This document shows positions 1 through 7,538 of a stretch of DNA of 64,000 nt, one piece after another. The first letter of the stretch is position 1, and each line of letters starts with the position of its first letter. Origin of the DNA: Streptomyces sp. (GTDB taxonomy: Bacteria > Actinomycetota > Actinomycetes > Streptomycetales > Streptomycetaceae); the NCBI RefSeq assembly GCF_031181555.1, contig NZ_JAPSKQ010000005.1, positions 1-64,000 of the forward strand, in the 5' to 3' direction. A program made the translations under genes and the position numbers. The notes beneath the pieces were generated by a model. That model made no database searches and was not told the DNA's origin. It saw only the letters and a list, made by a program, of their open reading frames with translations.

Positions 1-287
1 CCTCGCTGGACGCCGCCATCGGCGGCGAGCCGGACGGCGAGAGCGTGCTGGCGGACTTCATCGGTACCGAGGACGCCGCCCTGGAACTGGTCGAGGACTT
101 CCACGCCCTGGCCCCGATGATCGCCGAGCTCGACGAGCGCGAACGCAGGATCGTCCACTGGCGCTTCGTCGAGGAACTCACCCAGGCGGAGATCGGCGAG
201 CGGCTCGGCTGCTCCCAGATGCACGTCTCGCGGCTGCTCTCCCGCACCCTGAAGCGGCTGCGCGCCGGCATGCTCACCACGAGCTGA
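1..287 (+). CDS. SigB/SigF-family RNA polymerase sigma factor, C-terminal part (5' end outside window)
   Basis: The open frame enters from the left edge in frame 3 and ends at TGA 285-287, giving about 95 C-terminal residues. It ends in a sigma region 4 helix-turn-helix: LDERERRIVHWRFVEELTQ followed by AEIGERLGCSQMHVSRLLSR, the typical end of the Streptomyces SigB/F/G/L/M/N stress and sporulation sigma group. Region 4 recognises the -35 element. The regions that would identify the paralogue (1.2-3, anti-sigma contacts) are outside the window, so the paralogue and its anti-sigma partner cannot be named. It converges on the beta-helix gene, with a short hairpin in between. Confidence 0.85.
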   Translation, partial: SLDAAIGGEPDGESVLADFIGTEDAALELVEDFHALAPMIAELDERERRIVHWRFVEELTQAEIGERLGCSQMHVSRLLSRTLKRLRAGMLTTS

Positions 288-309
288 CCGGGCGGGGGTG
301 CCCGCCCGG
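288..309. terminator. Hairpin between convergent sigma factor and beta-helix genes
   Basis: Perfect 9-bp inverted repeat CCGGGCGGG/CCCGCCCGG with a 4-nt loop, starting one base after the sigma-factor stop codon. There is no T-tract, as is common in Streptomyces. It can act in both directions because the next gene is on the minus strand. Confidence 0.6.
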
Positions 310-352
310 GCTGCGGTCCAGTGGGGTGGCCACACCCCGGGCGGGGGCTCCG

Positions 353-1534
353 CTAGCAGATCGACTGGCTGCTGTTCACCAGGCGGTTGTTGCGGAACGT
401 CGTGTTCTCGCCGCAGGGGCTCTCACGGATCGACGAGTCCGTCACCGTGAGGTTCTGGAGGGTGATGTCCCTGTTGTTCGGGAACTCCGAGCGGGCCGCC
501 AGGCGGATCTCGCCGCCGCCGGTGACCGTTCCGCTCTGGGCGGCGAGGTTCACGTTGTAGCAGTTCTCGATCAGGATCGCGTTGTTGCCGGTGTGCGAGA
601 GCGTCACCCGGTCGATCGTCGCGCCGCCGCTCTCGGAGACGCAGAACACGCCGCGTCCGCCGCCGCGCGCGACGACCTCGCCGACGCGGATGTTGGTCGG
701 GTAGGAGCTGCCGATCCGCCCGTTGCGGTTGGCCATGCGGAAGGCGGCGTAACCGGTGCCGGTGCCCGCGTTCTCCGCGTCCACCTTGGCGACCGTGGCG
801 TTGACGGTCTGGTTCAGCAGCAGGCCCGACTCGCCGACGTTGCGGGCGGTGACCGTGCCGACGGTGAGGCCGTCGACGCCGTACGTCTCGACGGCGTGGC
901 TGGACGCGCCGGAGACGTAGACGTGGTCGATGCGGACGTTGCGCGTCCACTGGCTGGTGTCGCCGCGGTTGTCGATGCGGACGCCGAGTCCGCGCGACAG
1001 GCGCATGTCGATCTGGCCGAGGACCACGTTCTGCACGTTGCGCAGGAAGATGCCGTACAGCGGGGCACCGGTGACGTTGAGGTGCTGGACCTCGATGTCC
1101 CGGGTGCCGCGGGAGTAGACCGGGGCCTGGTCGCCGGAGCCGCTGCCGGTGACGTTGATGGTGCCGCAGACGTCGAGCGTGGTGTAGCTGGGCAGCGAGA
1201 TGCGCGAACCCGCGGAGATGGAGCCCGAGCCGCGGACCACCACCCGCTCCTTGCTGGTGCGGCCGGAGGACAGGCTGTTGATCGCCGCCTGGACGGCCGC
1301 GCGCATGTCGGTTCCGGTGTACACGGTGCTGCCGCCGCGCCGGGCGGTCCAGGTGCCGCCGCTCTGCACGGCCTCGGCCTGGTAGGAGCCGTCACCGCAG
1401 GCGGCGGCCCGGGCGGGGGCCGGGGTGGCGGCGTCCGCGCTCGTGGCGGCGGTGGCGGGGGCCGACAGGGTGCCGGCCGCGGTGAGGAGTGCGGTGGCGC
1501 CGGCTGCGGCGAGGAGTGCGGCTCTGCGTCCCAT
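353..1534 (-). CDS. Secreted right-handed beta-helix protein (pectate lyase/polygalacturonase-like fold)
   Basis: 393-residue predicted exported protein. The start ATG at 1534 is preceded by AGAGGA and opens a signal peptide (MGRRAALLAAAGATALLTAAG, probably twin-arginine-like or Sec, cleaved near an Ala-rich AxA stretch). The mature part has repeated short beta-strand motifs with Asn/Val/Ile ladders (NVRIDHVYVSG, DGLTVGTVTARNV, NNAILIENCYNVNL) that indicate a parallel beta-helix of the pectate lyase/polygalacturonase superfamily. Substrate is inferred as a plant polymer such as pectin and is not proved, since no family-defining catalytic triad was identified. Two tandem LacI-type palindromes lie just upstream, suggesting carbohydrate-controlled expression. 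Confidence 0.8.
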   Translation of the reverse strand: MGRRAALLAAAGATALLTAAGTLSAPATAATSADAATPAPARAAACGDGSYQAEAVQSGGTWTARRGGSTVYTGTDMRAAVQAAINSLSSGRTSKERVVVRGSGSISAGSRISLPSYTTLDVCGTINVTGSGSGDQAPVYSRGTRDIEVQHLNVTGAPLYGIFLRNVQNVVLGQIDMRLSRGLGVRIDNRGDTSQWTRNVRIDHVYVSGASSHAVETYGVDGLTVGTVTARNVGESGLLLNQTVNATVAKVDAENAGTGTGYAAFRMANRNGRIGSSYPTNIRVGEVVARGGGRGVFCVSESGGATIDRVTLSHTGNNAILIENCYNVNLAAQSGTVTGGGEIRLAARSEFPNNRDITLQNLTVTDSSIRESPCGENTTFRNNRLVNSSQSIC

Positions 1535-1552
1535 GGGTCCTCTGCTTCCGTC

Positions 1553-1580
1553 GTCGAATCGATTCGACTGAATCGATTCA
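1553..1580. promoter_or_regulatory. Two adjacent LacI-family-type operators upstream of the beta-helix gene
   Basis: Two perfect palindromes abut: GTCGAATCGATTCGAC (1553-1568) and TGAATCGATTCA (1569-1580). Both share the core GAATCGATTC and their centres are 14 bp apart. The CG-centred dyad is the usual shape of LacI/GalR-family sites. They sit 19-46 bp upstream of the minus-strand start at 1534, where they could block transcription. No LacI gene adjoins this gene; the only LacI gene in the window is at 12859. Confidence 0.7.
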
Positions 1581-1710
1581 TCGTGTGGGGGGCGGAGAGT
1601 TTGGCAAGGGCATGGCAATCGCGTCAATGGTCGCGACCGGCTTGCGGTCGCTTCGTGGTCGGTTCCGGTGGGGCGGGAGTCGGGCGGCCGTGTGCGGGAG
1701 ACTCGGACGC

Positions 1711-3144
1711 ATGCGGACTGCGTACGGTGTGGAGACGGTCAGGGCGGCGGAACGGGAACTGATGGCACGGCTGCCGGAGGGGGCGCTGATGCAGCGCGCC
1801 GCCGCCGGGCTCGCCGCGGCCTGTGCGGACCTGCTCGGGCGGGTGTACGGCAGCCGGGTCGTCCTGCTGGTCGGCAGCGGGGACAACGGCGGTGACGCCC
1901 TGTACGCCGGTGCCCGGCTGGCCCGGCGCGGCGCGGGGGTGAGCGCGGTGCTGCTCGCGCCGGAGCGCGCCCACGCCGGGGGGCTCGCGGCGCTGCGCCG
2001 GGCGGGCGGCCGGGCGGTGGGCGCGGAGGCGGCCGGGGAGCTGATCGAGCGGGCCGATCTCGTCCTCGACGGCATCGTCGGGATCGGCGGCAAGGGCGGG
2101 CTGCGGCCGGAGGCGGAGCCCCTGGCCGGCGCCGTCGCGCGGGCGCGGGCCGCGGTGGTCGCCGTGGACCTGCCGAGCGGGGTCGACGCCGACACCGGGG
2201 AAGTGCGGGGGACGGCGATCCGGGCCGACCTCACGGTGACCTTCGGGACGCACAAGCCGGGCCTGCTGATCGATCCGGCGCGGGAGTACGCGGGGTCGGT
2301 GCGGCTGGTCGGCATCGGACTGGAGCTGCCGGCGGAACCCGAGCTGGAGGCGTTGCAGCACGCGGACGTGGCCCGGCTGCTGCCGGTGCCGGCCGCCGAG
2401 AGCGACAAGTACCGGCGGGGCGTCGTCGGCATCGCGGCCGGGTCCGCCCGCTATCCGGGGGCCGCGGTGCTCGCGGTGGCGGGGGCGCTGCGCGGCGGCG
2501 CGGGGGCCGTACGGTACGTCGGTCCCGCCGGGCAGGCCGTGATCGCCCGCTTCCCCGAGACGCTGGTGTCGGACCGGGGACCGGAACACGCGGGGCGGGT
2601 GCAGGCCTGGGTGGTCGGGCCGGGGGCCGGGGACGACGCGGCGACCGTCGCGGAGGTGCTGGCGGCGGACGTACCGGTGCTGATCGACGCGGACGGGCTG
2701 CGGCTGGCCGAGCCGTCGGCGGTACGGGCGCGCCGGGCGCCGACCCTGATGACCCCGCACGCCGGGGAGGCCGCCGCGCTGCTCGGCGTCGAACGGAACG
2801 AGGTCGAGAACGGCCGGCTGTCCGCGGTACGGGAGCTGGCGGCGCGGTACGGGGCGGCCGTGCTGCTCAAGGGCTCGACGACCTTGGTGGCCGACGCGGG
2901 CGGCGGGCCCGTACGGGTGAACCCGACCGGAACCTCCTGGCTGGCCACGGCGGGGAGCGGGGACGTGCTGTCGGGCCTCGCGGGGTCACTGCTGGCGGCG
3001 GGACTGTCGGCCGTGGACGCGGGGAGCGCGGCGGCGTACCTGCACGGCCTGGCGGGCCGCTTCGCGGCGGACGGGGCACCGGTGGGGGCGCATGACGTGG
3101 CGGAGAGGATCGCGGCGGCCTGGCGGGATGTCGTGCGGGGGTGA
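1711..3144 (+). CDS. nnr: Bifunctional NAD(P)H-hydrate epimerase / ADP-dependent NAD(P)H-hydrate dehydratase
   Basis: 477-residue metabolite-repair enzyme that converts damaged hydrated NADH/NADPH back to the active cofactor. The N-terminal YjeF_N epimerase half shows the GSGDNGGDALYAGARLARRG glycine-rich motif. The C-terminal ribokinase-like dehydratase half begins near ESDKYRRG and contains PVLIDADGL, TPHAGEAAALLG, LLKGSTT and the conserved TAGSGDVLSGLAG phosphate-binding/catalytic motif. ATG 1711 was chosen because homology starts there (MRTAYGVETVRAAE) with GGGAG upstream; a longer open frame upstream does not look coding. It lies upstream of alr, separated by a tandem repeat. Cytoplasmic housekeeping function. 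Confidence 0.95.
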   Translation: MRTAYGVETVRAAERELMARLPEGALMQRAAAGLAAACADLLGRVYGSRVVLLVGSGDNGGDALYAGARLARRGAGVSAVLLAPERAHAGGLAALRRAGGRAVGAEAAGELIERADLVLDGIVGIGGKGGLRPEAEPLAGAVARARAAVVAVDLPSGVDADTGEVRGTAIRADLTVTFGTHKPGLLIDPAREYAGSVRLVGIGLELPAEPELEALQHADVARLLPVPAAESDKYRRGVVGIAAGSARYPGAAVLAVAGALRGGAGAVRYVGPAGQAVIARFPETLVSDRGPEHAGRVQAWVVGPGAGDDAATVAEVLAADVPVLIDADGLRLAEPSAVRARRAPTLMTPHAGEAAALLGVERNEVENGRLSAVRELAARYGAAVLLKGSTTLVADAGGGPVRVNPTGTSWLATAGSGDVLSGLAGSLLAAGLSAVDAGSAAAYLHGLAGRFAADGAPVGAHDVAERIAAAWRDVVRG

Positions 3145-3307
3145 GGTGCGGGTCCCGGCGGGGCGGTCGTGCGTGGCTGGGGTGCGGGTCCTGGGGGACG
3201 GCCGTATGCGGCTGGGGCGCGGGTCCCCGGTGGGGCGGTCGTGCGTGGCTGGGGCGCGGGTCCTGGCGAGGCGGTCGTGCGTGGCTGAGGTGCGGGCCCC
3301 GGCGGGA
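3140..3307 (+). repeat. About 36-bp tandem repeat (4 full units plus a partial) in the nnr-alr spacer
   Basis: Imperfect direct repeats with core CGGTCGTGCGTGGCTGGGG followed by YGCGGGTCC. Units start at 3164, 3199, 3236 and 3272 (35, 37, 36 and 36 bp); a partial unit begins right at the nnr stop codon. The spacer is otherwise non-coding, and short frames across it are repeat artefacts. No clear inverted-repeat structure, so this is probably a slippage-prone minisatellite rather than a terminator. Confidence 0.75.
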
Positions 3308-3342
3308 CGGGGGCGGCATGGGGCTCTGAGACACTGGGCGGG

Positions 3343-4515
3343 ATGAACGAGACAGTTGCCCAGCGGACCGCCCAGCTGCGGGCCCGTGCCGAGATCGACC
3401 TGGCCGCCGTGCGGGCCAATGTGCGCGCCCTGCGGGAGCGTGCGCCCGGCGCCGCTCTCATGGCCGTGGTCAAGGCCGACGGGTACGGGCACGGCGCGGC
3501 CGCGTGCGCGCGGGCGGCTGTCGGGGCCGGGGCGACCTGGCTGGGCACGGCCACGCCGCAGGAGGCGCTCGCGCTGCGCGCGCCCGGCGCCGGCGTGCCC
3601 GCCGACGTGCGGATCATGTGCTGGTTGTGGACGCCCGGCGGACCGTGGCGGGAGGCGATCGAGGCCGACCTCGACGTGTCCGTCAGCGGCACGTGGGCGT
3701 TGGAGGAGGTCCGCCGGGCCGCGCGGCTCGCGGGACGGGCCGCGCGGGTGCAGCTCAAGGCCGACACCGGGCTCGGGCGCGGCGGCTGCCAGCCCGACGA
3801 CTGGGCCGGGCTGGTCGCCGGGGCGCTGCGCGCCGAGGCCGAGGGGCTGCTGCGCGTCACCGGCCTGTGGTCCCACTTCGCCTGCGCCGACGAGCCGGGG
3901 CATCCCTCCATCGCCGCCCAGCTCGCCCGCTTCCGGGAGATGGTGGCGTACGCCGAGGAGCAGGGGGTGCGCCCCGAGGTGCGGCACATCGCCAACTCGC
4001 CCGCCACCCTCACCCTCCCCGAGACCCACTTCGACCTCGTCCGCCCCGGCATCGCGATGTACGGCGTCTCACCCAGCCCCGAGATCGGCACCCCGGCCGA
4101 CTTCGGACTGCGCCCGGCGATGACCCTGTCCGCCTCCCTGGCCCTGGTGAAGCACGTCCCGGGCGGCCACGGCGTCAGCTACGGCCACCACTACGTCACC
4201 CCGGGAGCCACCACCCTGGGCCTCGTCCCCCTCGGCTACGCGGACGGCATCCCGCGCCACGCCTCCTCCGCCGGTCCCGTGCTGGTCGAGGGCAAGTGGC
4301 GCACGGTCGCGGGGCGGGTCGCGATGGACCAGTTCGTCGTCGACCTGGGCGGGGACGAGCCGGCGCCGGGGGCCGAGGCGGTCCTCTTCGGCCCCGGTGA
4401 CCGCGGCGAGCCCACCGCCGAGGACTGGGCGCAGGCCGCGGGCACCATCGCGTACGAGATCGTCACCCGGATCGGAACCCGCGTGCCGCGCGTCTATGTG
4501 AATGCGACGGCGTGA
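3343..4515 (+). CDS. alr: Alanine racemase
   Basis: 390-residue PLP enzyme that interconverts L- and D-alanine for peptidoglycan. The N-terminal TIM barrel carries the PLP lysine in VVKADGYGHG (Lys44). The C-terminal beta-domain has the catalytic tyrosine loop GVSYGHHYV, plus LVPLGYADGIPR and VAGRVAMDQ, so all expected active-site motifs are present. Length is normal. The ATG follows the nnr-alr repeat; position relative to nnr and tsaE matches the actinobacterial core locus. Cytoplasmic, essential unless D-Ala is supplied or a second copy exists. Confidence 0.96.
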   Translation: MNETVAQRTAQLRARAEIDLAAVRANVRALRERAPGAALMAVVKADGYGHGAAACARAAVGAGATWLGTATPQEALALRAPGAGVPADVRIMCWLWTPGGPWREAIEADLDVSVSGTWALEEVRRAARLAGRAARVQLKADTGLGRGGCQPDDWAGLVAGALRAEAEGLLRVTGLWSHFACADEPGHPSIAAQLARFREMVAYAEEQGVRPEVRHIANSPATLTLPETHFDLVRPGIAMYGVSPSPEIGTPADFGLRPAMTLSASLALVKHVPGGHGVSYGHHYVTPGATTLGLVPLGYADGIPRHASSAGPVLVEGKWRTVAGRVAMDQFVVDLGGDEPAPGAEAVLFGPGDRGEPTAEDWAQAAGTIAYEIVTRIGTRVPRVYVNATA

Positions 4516-4635
4516 ACGAGTCGGTGGACGAGTTGTCGGCATGAACACATTGACGTGCGCGGGGAACGGGACGGGTGATCCGCGCGGAGACACGGAACCC
4601 ACCCCGGCCAGTGGCCCGGCGAAGAGGAGCGGTAC

Positions 4636-5901
4636 GTGAGCGAGAGCAGTGCGCAGGCCGTCACGACCGCTGCCGCGGCGGCCGCCGCCTCCGCCACCTC
4701 CGCCGCCGGAGCGTCCGGGGGCTGGCGCCGGGCGACCGGCATCGCCGGTGCGGCGATAGGCGTGATCGCCACCGGAGCCGCCGCCGGTGTCGCGATAGAG
4801 CGGATGACGGTCGGCCGGAGCGTGCGCAGGAAGGCCCGGCTCGTCCTCGACTCCGCGGGACCGTACGGCGCGCTGCGCGGCACGCCCGGCAAGGCGTACT
4901 CCGACGACGGCACCGAGCTGTACTACGAGGTCGACGACCCCGATCCGGACCCCGACGCCACCACGCCCGCGCGCCGGCGCCGGCTGTTCGGGCGCAGGTC
5001 CCCGGCTCCGGTCACCGTCGTCTTCAGCCACGGCTACTGCCTCAACCAGGACTCCTGGCACTTCCAGCGGGCCGCGCTGCGGGGCGTCGTACGGACCGTG
5101 CACTGGGACCAGCGCAGCCACGGCCGCTCCGGGCGGGGCGTGGCCCAGACGGAGCGGGGCGAGCCGGTCACCATCGAGCAGCTGGGGCAGGACCTGAAGG
5201 CCGTCATCGACGCGGCGGCGCCCGAGGGACCGATCGTGCTGGTCGGGCACTCCATGGGCGGGATGACGGTGATGGCCTTCGCCGACCGGTACCCCGAGCT
5301 GGTCCGCGAGCGGGTCGTCGGCGTCGCCCTCGTCGGCACCTCGTCGGGGCGGCTCGGCGAGGTCAACTTCGGACTGCCGGTGGCCGGGGTCAACGCGGTG
5401 CGGCGGGTGCTGCCGGGGGTGCTGAAGGCGCTCGGGCAGCGGGCCGAGCTGGTGGAGAAGGGGCGCCGGGCCACCGCGGACCTGTTCGCCGGGATCATCA
5501 AGCGGTACTCGTTCGCGTCCCGGGACGTGGACCCGGCCGTCGCCCGGTTCGCCGAGCGGATGATCGAGAGCACGCCGATCGACGTGGTCGCCGAGTACTA
5601 CCCGGCGTTCAACGACCACGACAAGACCGAGGCCCTCGCCCACTTCGCCGGCCTGCCGGTGCTGGTGCTGGCCGGTGTGCAGGACCTGGTGACGCCCAGC
5701 GAGCACAGCGAGGCGATCGCCGATCTGCTCCCGGACGCGGAGCTGGTGCTGGTGCCGGACGCCGGGCACCTGGTGATCCTGGAGCACCCGGAAGTGGTCA
5801 CCGACCGGCTCGCCGACCTGCTCACCCGCACGGGCGCGGTGCCGGCAGGGATTACCGTGAACGGTTATGGAAGCACCAGCGACACCGCACGGCCCGGCTG
5901 A
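4636..5901 (+). CDS. Alpha/beta hydrolase with N-terminal membrane-like segment
   Basis: 421 residues. GTG 4636 is preceded by GAGGAG. Residues 5-30 are Ala-rich and 34-53 form a hydrophobic stretch (TGIAGAAIGVIATGAAAGV), which could anchor the protein. The hydrolase domain follows: oxyanion region VVFSHGYCLNQDSW, nucleophile elbow GHSMGG (Ser206), acid near GVQDLVTP and His in DAGHLVILEHP, so the triad looks intact. The substrate is unknown. It sits between alr and tsaE in the conserved locus, and its 3' end overlaps tsaE by 35 bp, implying co-transcription and translational coupling. Confidence 0.88.
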   Translation: MSESSAQAVTTAAAAAAASATSAAGASGGWRRATGIAGAAIGVIATGAAAGVAIERMTVGRSVRRKARLVLDSAGPYGALRGTPGKAYSDDGTELYYEVDDPDPDPDATTPARRRRLFGRRSPAPVTVVFSHGYCLNQDSWHFQRAALRGVVRTVHWDQRSHGRSGRGVAQTERGEPVTIEQLGQDLKAVIDAAAPEGPIVLVGHSMGGMTVMAFADRYPELVRERVVGVALVGTSSGRLGEVNFGLPVAGVNAVRRVLPGVLKALGQRAELVEKGRRATADLFAGIIKRYSFASRDVDPAVARFAERMIESTPIDVVAEYYPAFNDHDKTEALAHFAGLPVLVLAGVQDLVTPSEHSEAIADLLPDAELVLVPDAGHLVILEHPEVVTDRLADLLTRTGAVPAGITVNGYGSTSDTARPG

Positions 5902-6400
5902 GCCGCAGCCGTCCACGAACGCCGTCGAGCTGACCGTCACCTCGCCCGGCCAGATGCGCGAGCTCGGCCGCCGGCTGGCCAAGCTGCTGCGCGCGGGCGA
6001 CCTCGTGATGCTCTCGGGTGAGCTCGGCGCGGGCAAGACGACACTGACCAGAGGGCTCGGCGAGGGGCTCGGCGTCCGGGGCGCGGTCACCTCCCCGACG
6101 TTCGTGATCGCCCGGGTGCACCCGTCCCTGGGCGAGGGTCCGCCGCTGGTCCACGTCGACGCGTACCGGCTGTCCGGCGGGCTGGACGAGATGGAGGACC
6201 TCGACCTCGACGTCTCGCTGCCCGAGTCGGTGATCGTCGTGGAGTGGGGCGAGGGCAAGGTCGAGGAGCTGACCGAGGACCGCCTCCAGCTCGTCATCCA
6301 CCGCGCGGTCGGCGACACCACGGACGAGGTGCGGCACGTCACGCTCACCGGGCTGGGCGAGCGCTGGCGGGGCACCGACCTGAGCGTGCTGTCGGCCTGA
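5867..6400 (+). CDS. tsaE: tRNA t6A37 biosynthesis ATPase TsaE
   Basis: 177-residue P-loop ATPase that works with TsaB and TsaD in threonylcarbamoyl transfer to A37 of ANN-decoding tRNAs. Walker A is GELGAGKTT (residues 51-59); TSPTFVIARVH and HVDAYRL are the family's switch and Walker B-region motifs, and VEWGEG is the typical TsaE C-terminal motif. The N-terminus carries a roughly 20-residue Pro-rich extension. It overlaps the preceding hydrolase gene by 35 bp. tsaB and tsaD follow at 7.5-9.8 kb, interrupted by two streptomycete genes. Confidence 0.95.
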   Translation: MEAPATPHGPAEPQPSTNAVELTVTSPGQMRELGRRLAKLLRAGDLVMLSGELGAGKTTLTRGLGEGLGVRGAVTSPTFVIARVHPSLGEGPPLVHVDAYRLSGGLDEMEDLDLDVSLPESVIVVEWGEGKVEELTEDRLQLVIHRAVGDTTDEVRHVTLTGLGERWRGTDLSVLSA

Positions 6401-6542
6401 GGCCCCGTGCGCGCCCGGGGCCGCGCCCGGACGGCCCGGGGCCGCTCCGGGCCGCCCGGGACCGCCGCGGATGAACATTCCGACAAGACGTCGGCAAACT
6501 GTTGCGTTCGGTGTCCCGAGCGTGGTCACATGGTATCCAGCT

Positions 6543-6566
6543 CGTAGTTAGGTGTGCCTAACTACG
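6543..6566. promoter_or_regulatory. 24-bp palindrome resembling a DmdR/DtxR iron box
   Basis: Perfect 10-bp arms CGTAGTTAGG/CCTAACTACG around TGTG, centred 39 bp upstream of the small His-rich gene. The core TTAGGTGTGCCTAAC agrees with 14 of 19 positions of the Streptomyces iron-box orientation TTAGGTGAGCCTAACCTAA (consensus recalled, not searched). Its AT-richness stands out in this very GC-rich spacer. Confidence 0.55.
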
Positions 6567-6593
6567 TTCGCCCCCGACCCCCAGGAGGCGTCC

Positions 6594-6824
6594 ATGCCGG
6601 CCGACCGGAGCACCCACCGGCCCACGGTGCAGCAGCCGCAGTCGCCTTCCGGGGTGCCGATGAGCGACCTGCTCGCCGCCTGCGCCGCGGCCGCCGCGAT
6701 CTCCACCCCGCCCCGCGTCCCCGAGCCCGGGGGCACCGGGCCGGCGGAGGGCCGCGACCGTCACGCCCCCCACGACCGTCATCACGACCGTCACGGCCGC
6801 CCGGACCGCCGCGAGGCCGCGTAG
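6594..6824 (+). CDS. Small protein with His-rich tail, function unknown
   Basis: 76 residues. ATG 6594 has a near-ideal ribosome-binding site (CAGGAGG, spacing 5-6). The N-terminal half is Ser/Pro/Ala-rich with one hydrophobic helix-like stretch (LLAACAAAAAIS). The C-terminal tail has His57, 60, 63, 64 and 67 (RHAPHDRHHDRHG), a plausible metal-binding cluster. No known family recognised. The upstream iron-box-like palindrome suggests metal-responsive expression. It converges on the L,D-transpeptidase-like gene. Coding status rests on the ribosome-binding site, codon bias and palindrome, not homology. Confidence 0.6.
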   Translation: MPADRSTHRPTVQQPQSPSGVPMSDLLAACAAAAAISTPPRVPEPGGTGPAEGRDRHAPHDRHHDRHGRPDRREAA

Positions 6825-6870
6825 CCGGAGTCGGCCGGTGCGCCCGGACCGGTCCGCCGGCCTCCGGCGG

Positions 6871-7428
6871 TCACGGGACGACGACGACCTTGCGGCCGAT
6901 CGTCGCGAACTTCCACATCGCCGCGCCGTCGGCGCGGGTCTCGCGCACACCGCCCGTCCGCTTCCTGGGGTCGGGGTCCGGGGCCGAGCCGTCGACCGCC
7001 GCGCTGAAGCCGATCACCGTGCCCTCGACGGAGGCGAAGCGGACGACGTGTTCGACCGGGACGCCGTCCGATCCGGTGATGCGCTTGGAGCGGGACGTGA
7101 CCCGGTAGGTGCCCGGTGCGGGGTCCACCGTGCTGGGGCTGACCCCGAACGTGCGCCTGACCCCGCCGTCCGCCCCGACCAGCCAGACCCGGTCGTCGTC
7201 GAGGGAGTACACGACCCGGGCGCCCTGGCCGGACCGGCCGGGCAGGGCCGTGGGGTGGTTCCCGTCCCGGGGTGCCTCGGGGACGGCCGGTGCGCCGCCG
7301 GCGCTCGGGTGGCGCAGCTCGGCCGGGACGTTCACCGACGCCTGGTGGCCGAGGAAGCCGACCGTCGCGAAGGCCGTCGCGGTCAGCCCCGCCACGATCA
7401 CCGAGCTGGTGCCTGCCACCGCCGTCAC
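6871..7428 (-). CDS. Exported L,D-transpeptidase-like protein lacking the catalytic Cys motif
   Basis: 185 residues, GTG start at 7428. An N-terminal hydrophobic segment (residues 7-28) is a signal peptide or anchor. From residue 71 the sequence follows the YkuD pattern: RVVYSLDDDRVWLV, RTFGVSPST, APGTYRVTSR, then a C-terminal VRETRADGAAMWKFATIG and GRKVVVV that mirror the strand-helix-strand after the active site. Where catalytic YkuD enzymes have HGC-[VI]-R, this protein has T158-G159-G160-V-R, so peptidoglycan cross-linking by the usual mechanism is not expected. A binding or structural role at the wall is inferred. Divergent from tsaB, sharing a spacer of 110 bp. Confidence 0.75.
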   Translation of the reverse strand: MTAVAGTSSVIVAGLTATAFATVGFLGHQASVNVPAELRHPSAGGAPAVPEAPRDGNHPTALPGRSGQGARVVYSLDDDRVWLVGADGGVRRTFGVSPSTVDPAPGTYRVTSRSKRITGSDGVPVEHVVRFASVEGTVIGFSAAVDGSAPDPDPRKRTGGVRETRADGAAMWKFATIGRKVVVVP

Positions 7429-7538
7429 CTCTGTCCCGCTCTGTCCCGTCCTGTACGTATGTCGACGCGACCGTAGCAGGACGTGACCGCCCGGCCGTCG
7501 CGGCCGTGGCCGGGGCGCGGGAGCCGTAGGCTGTTTGC

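Noticed and set aside
2451..4091. 546-codon minus-strand frame spanning nnr, the repeat and alr
   Set aside because: It crosses two genuine genes and the tandem repeat; its Pro/Arg-rich repeat region is simply the translated minisatellite.
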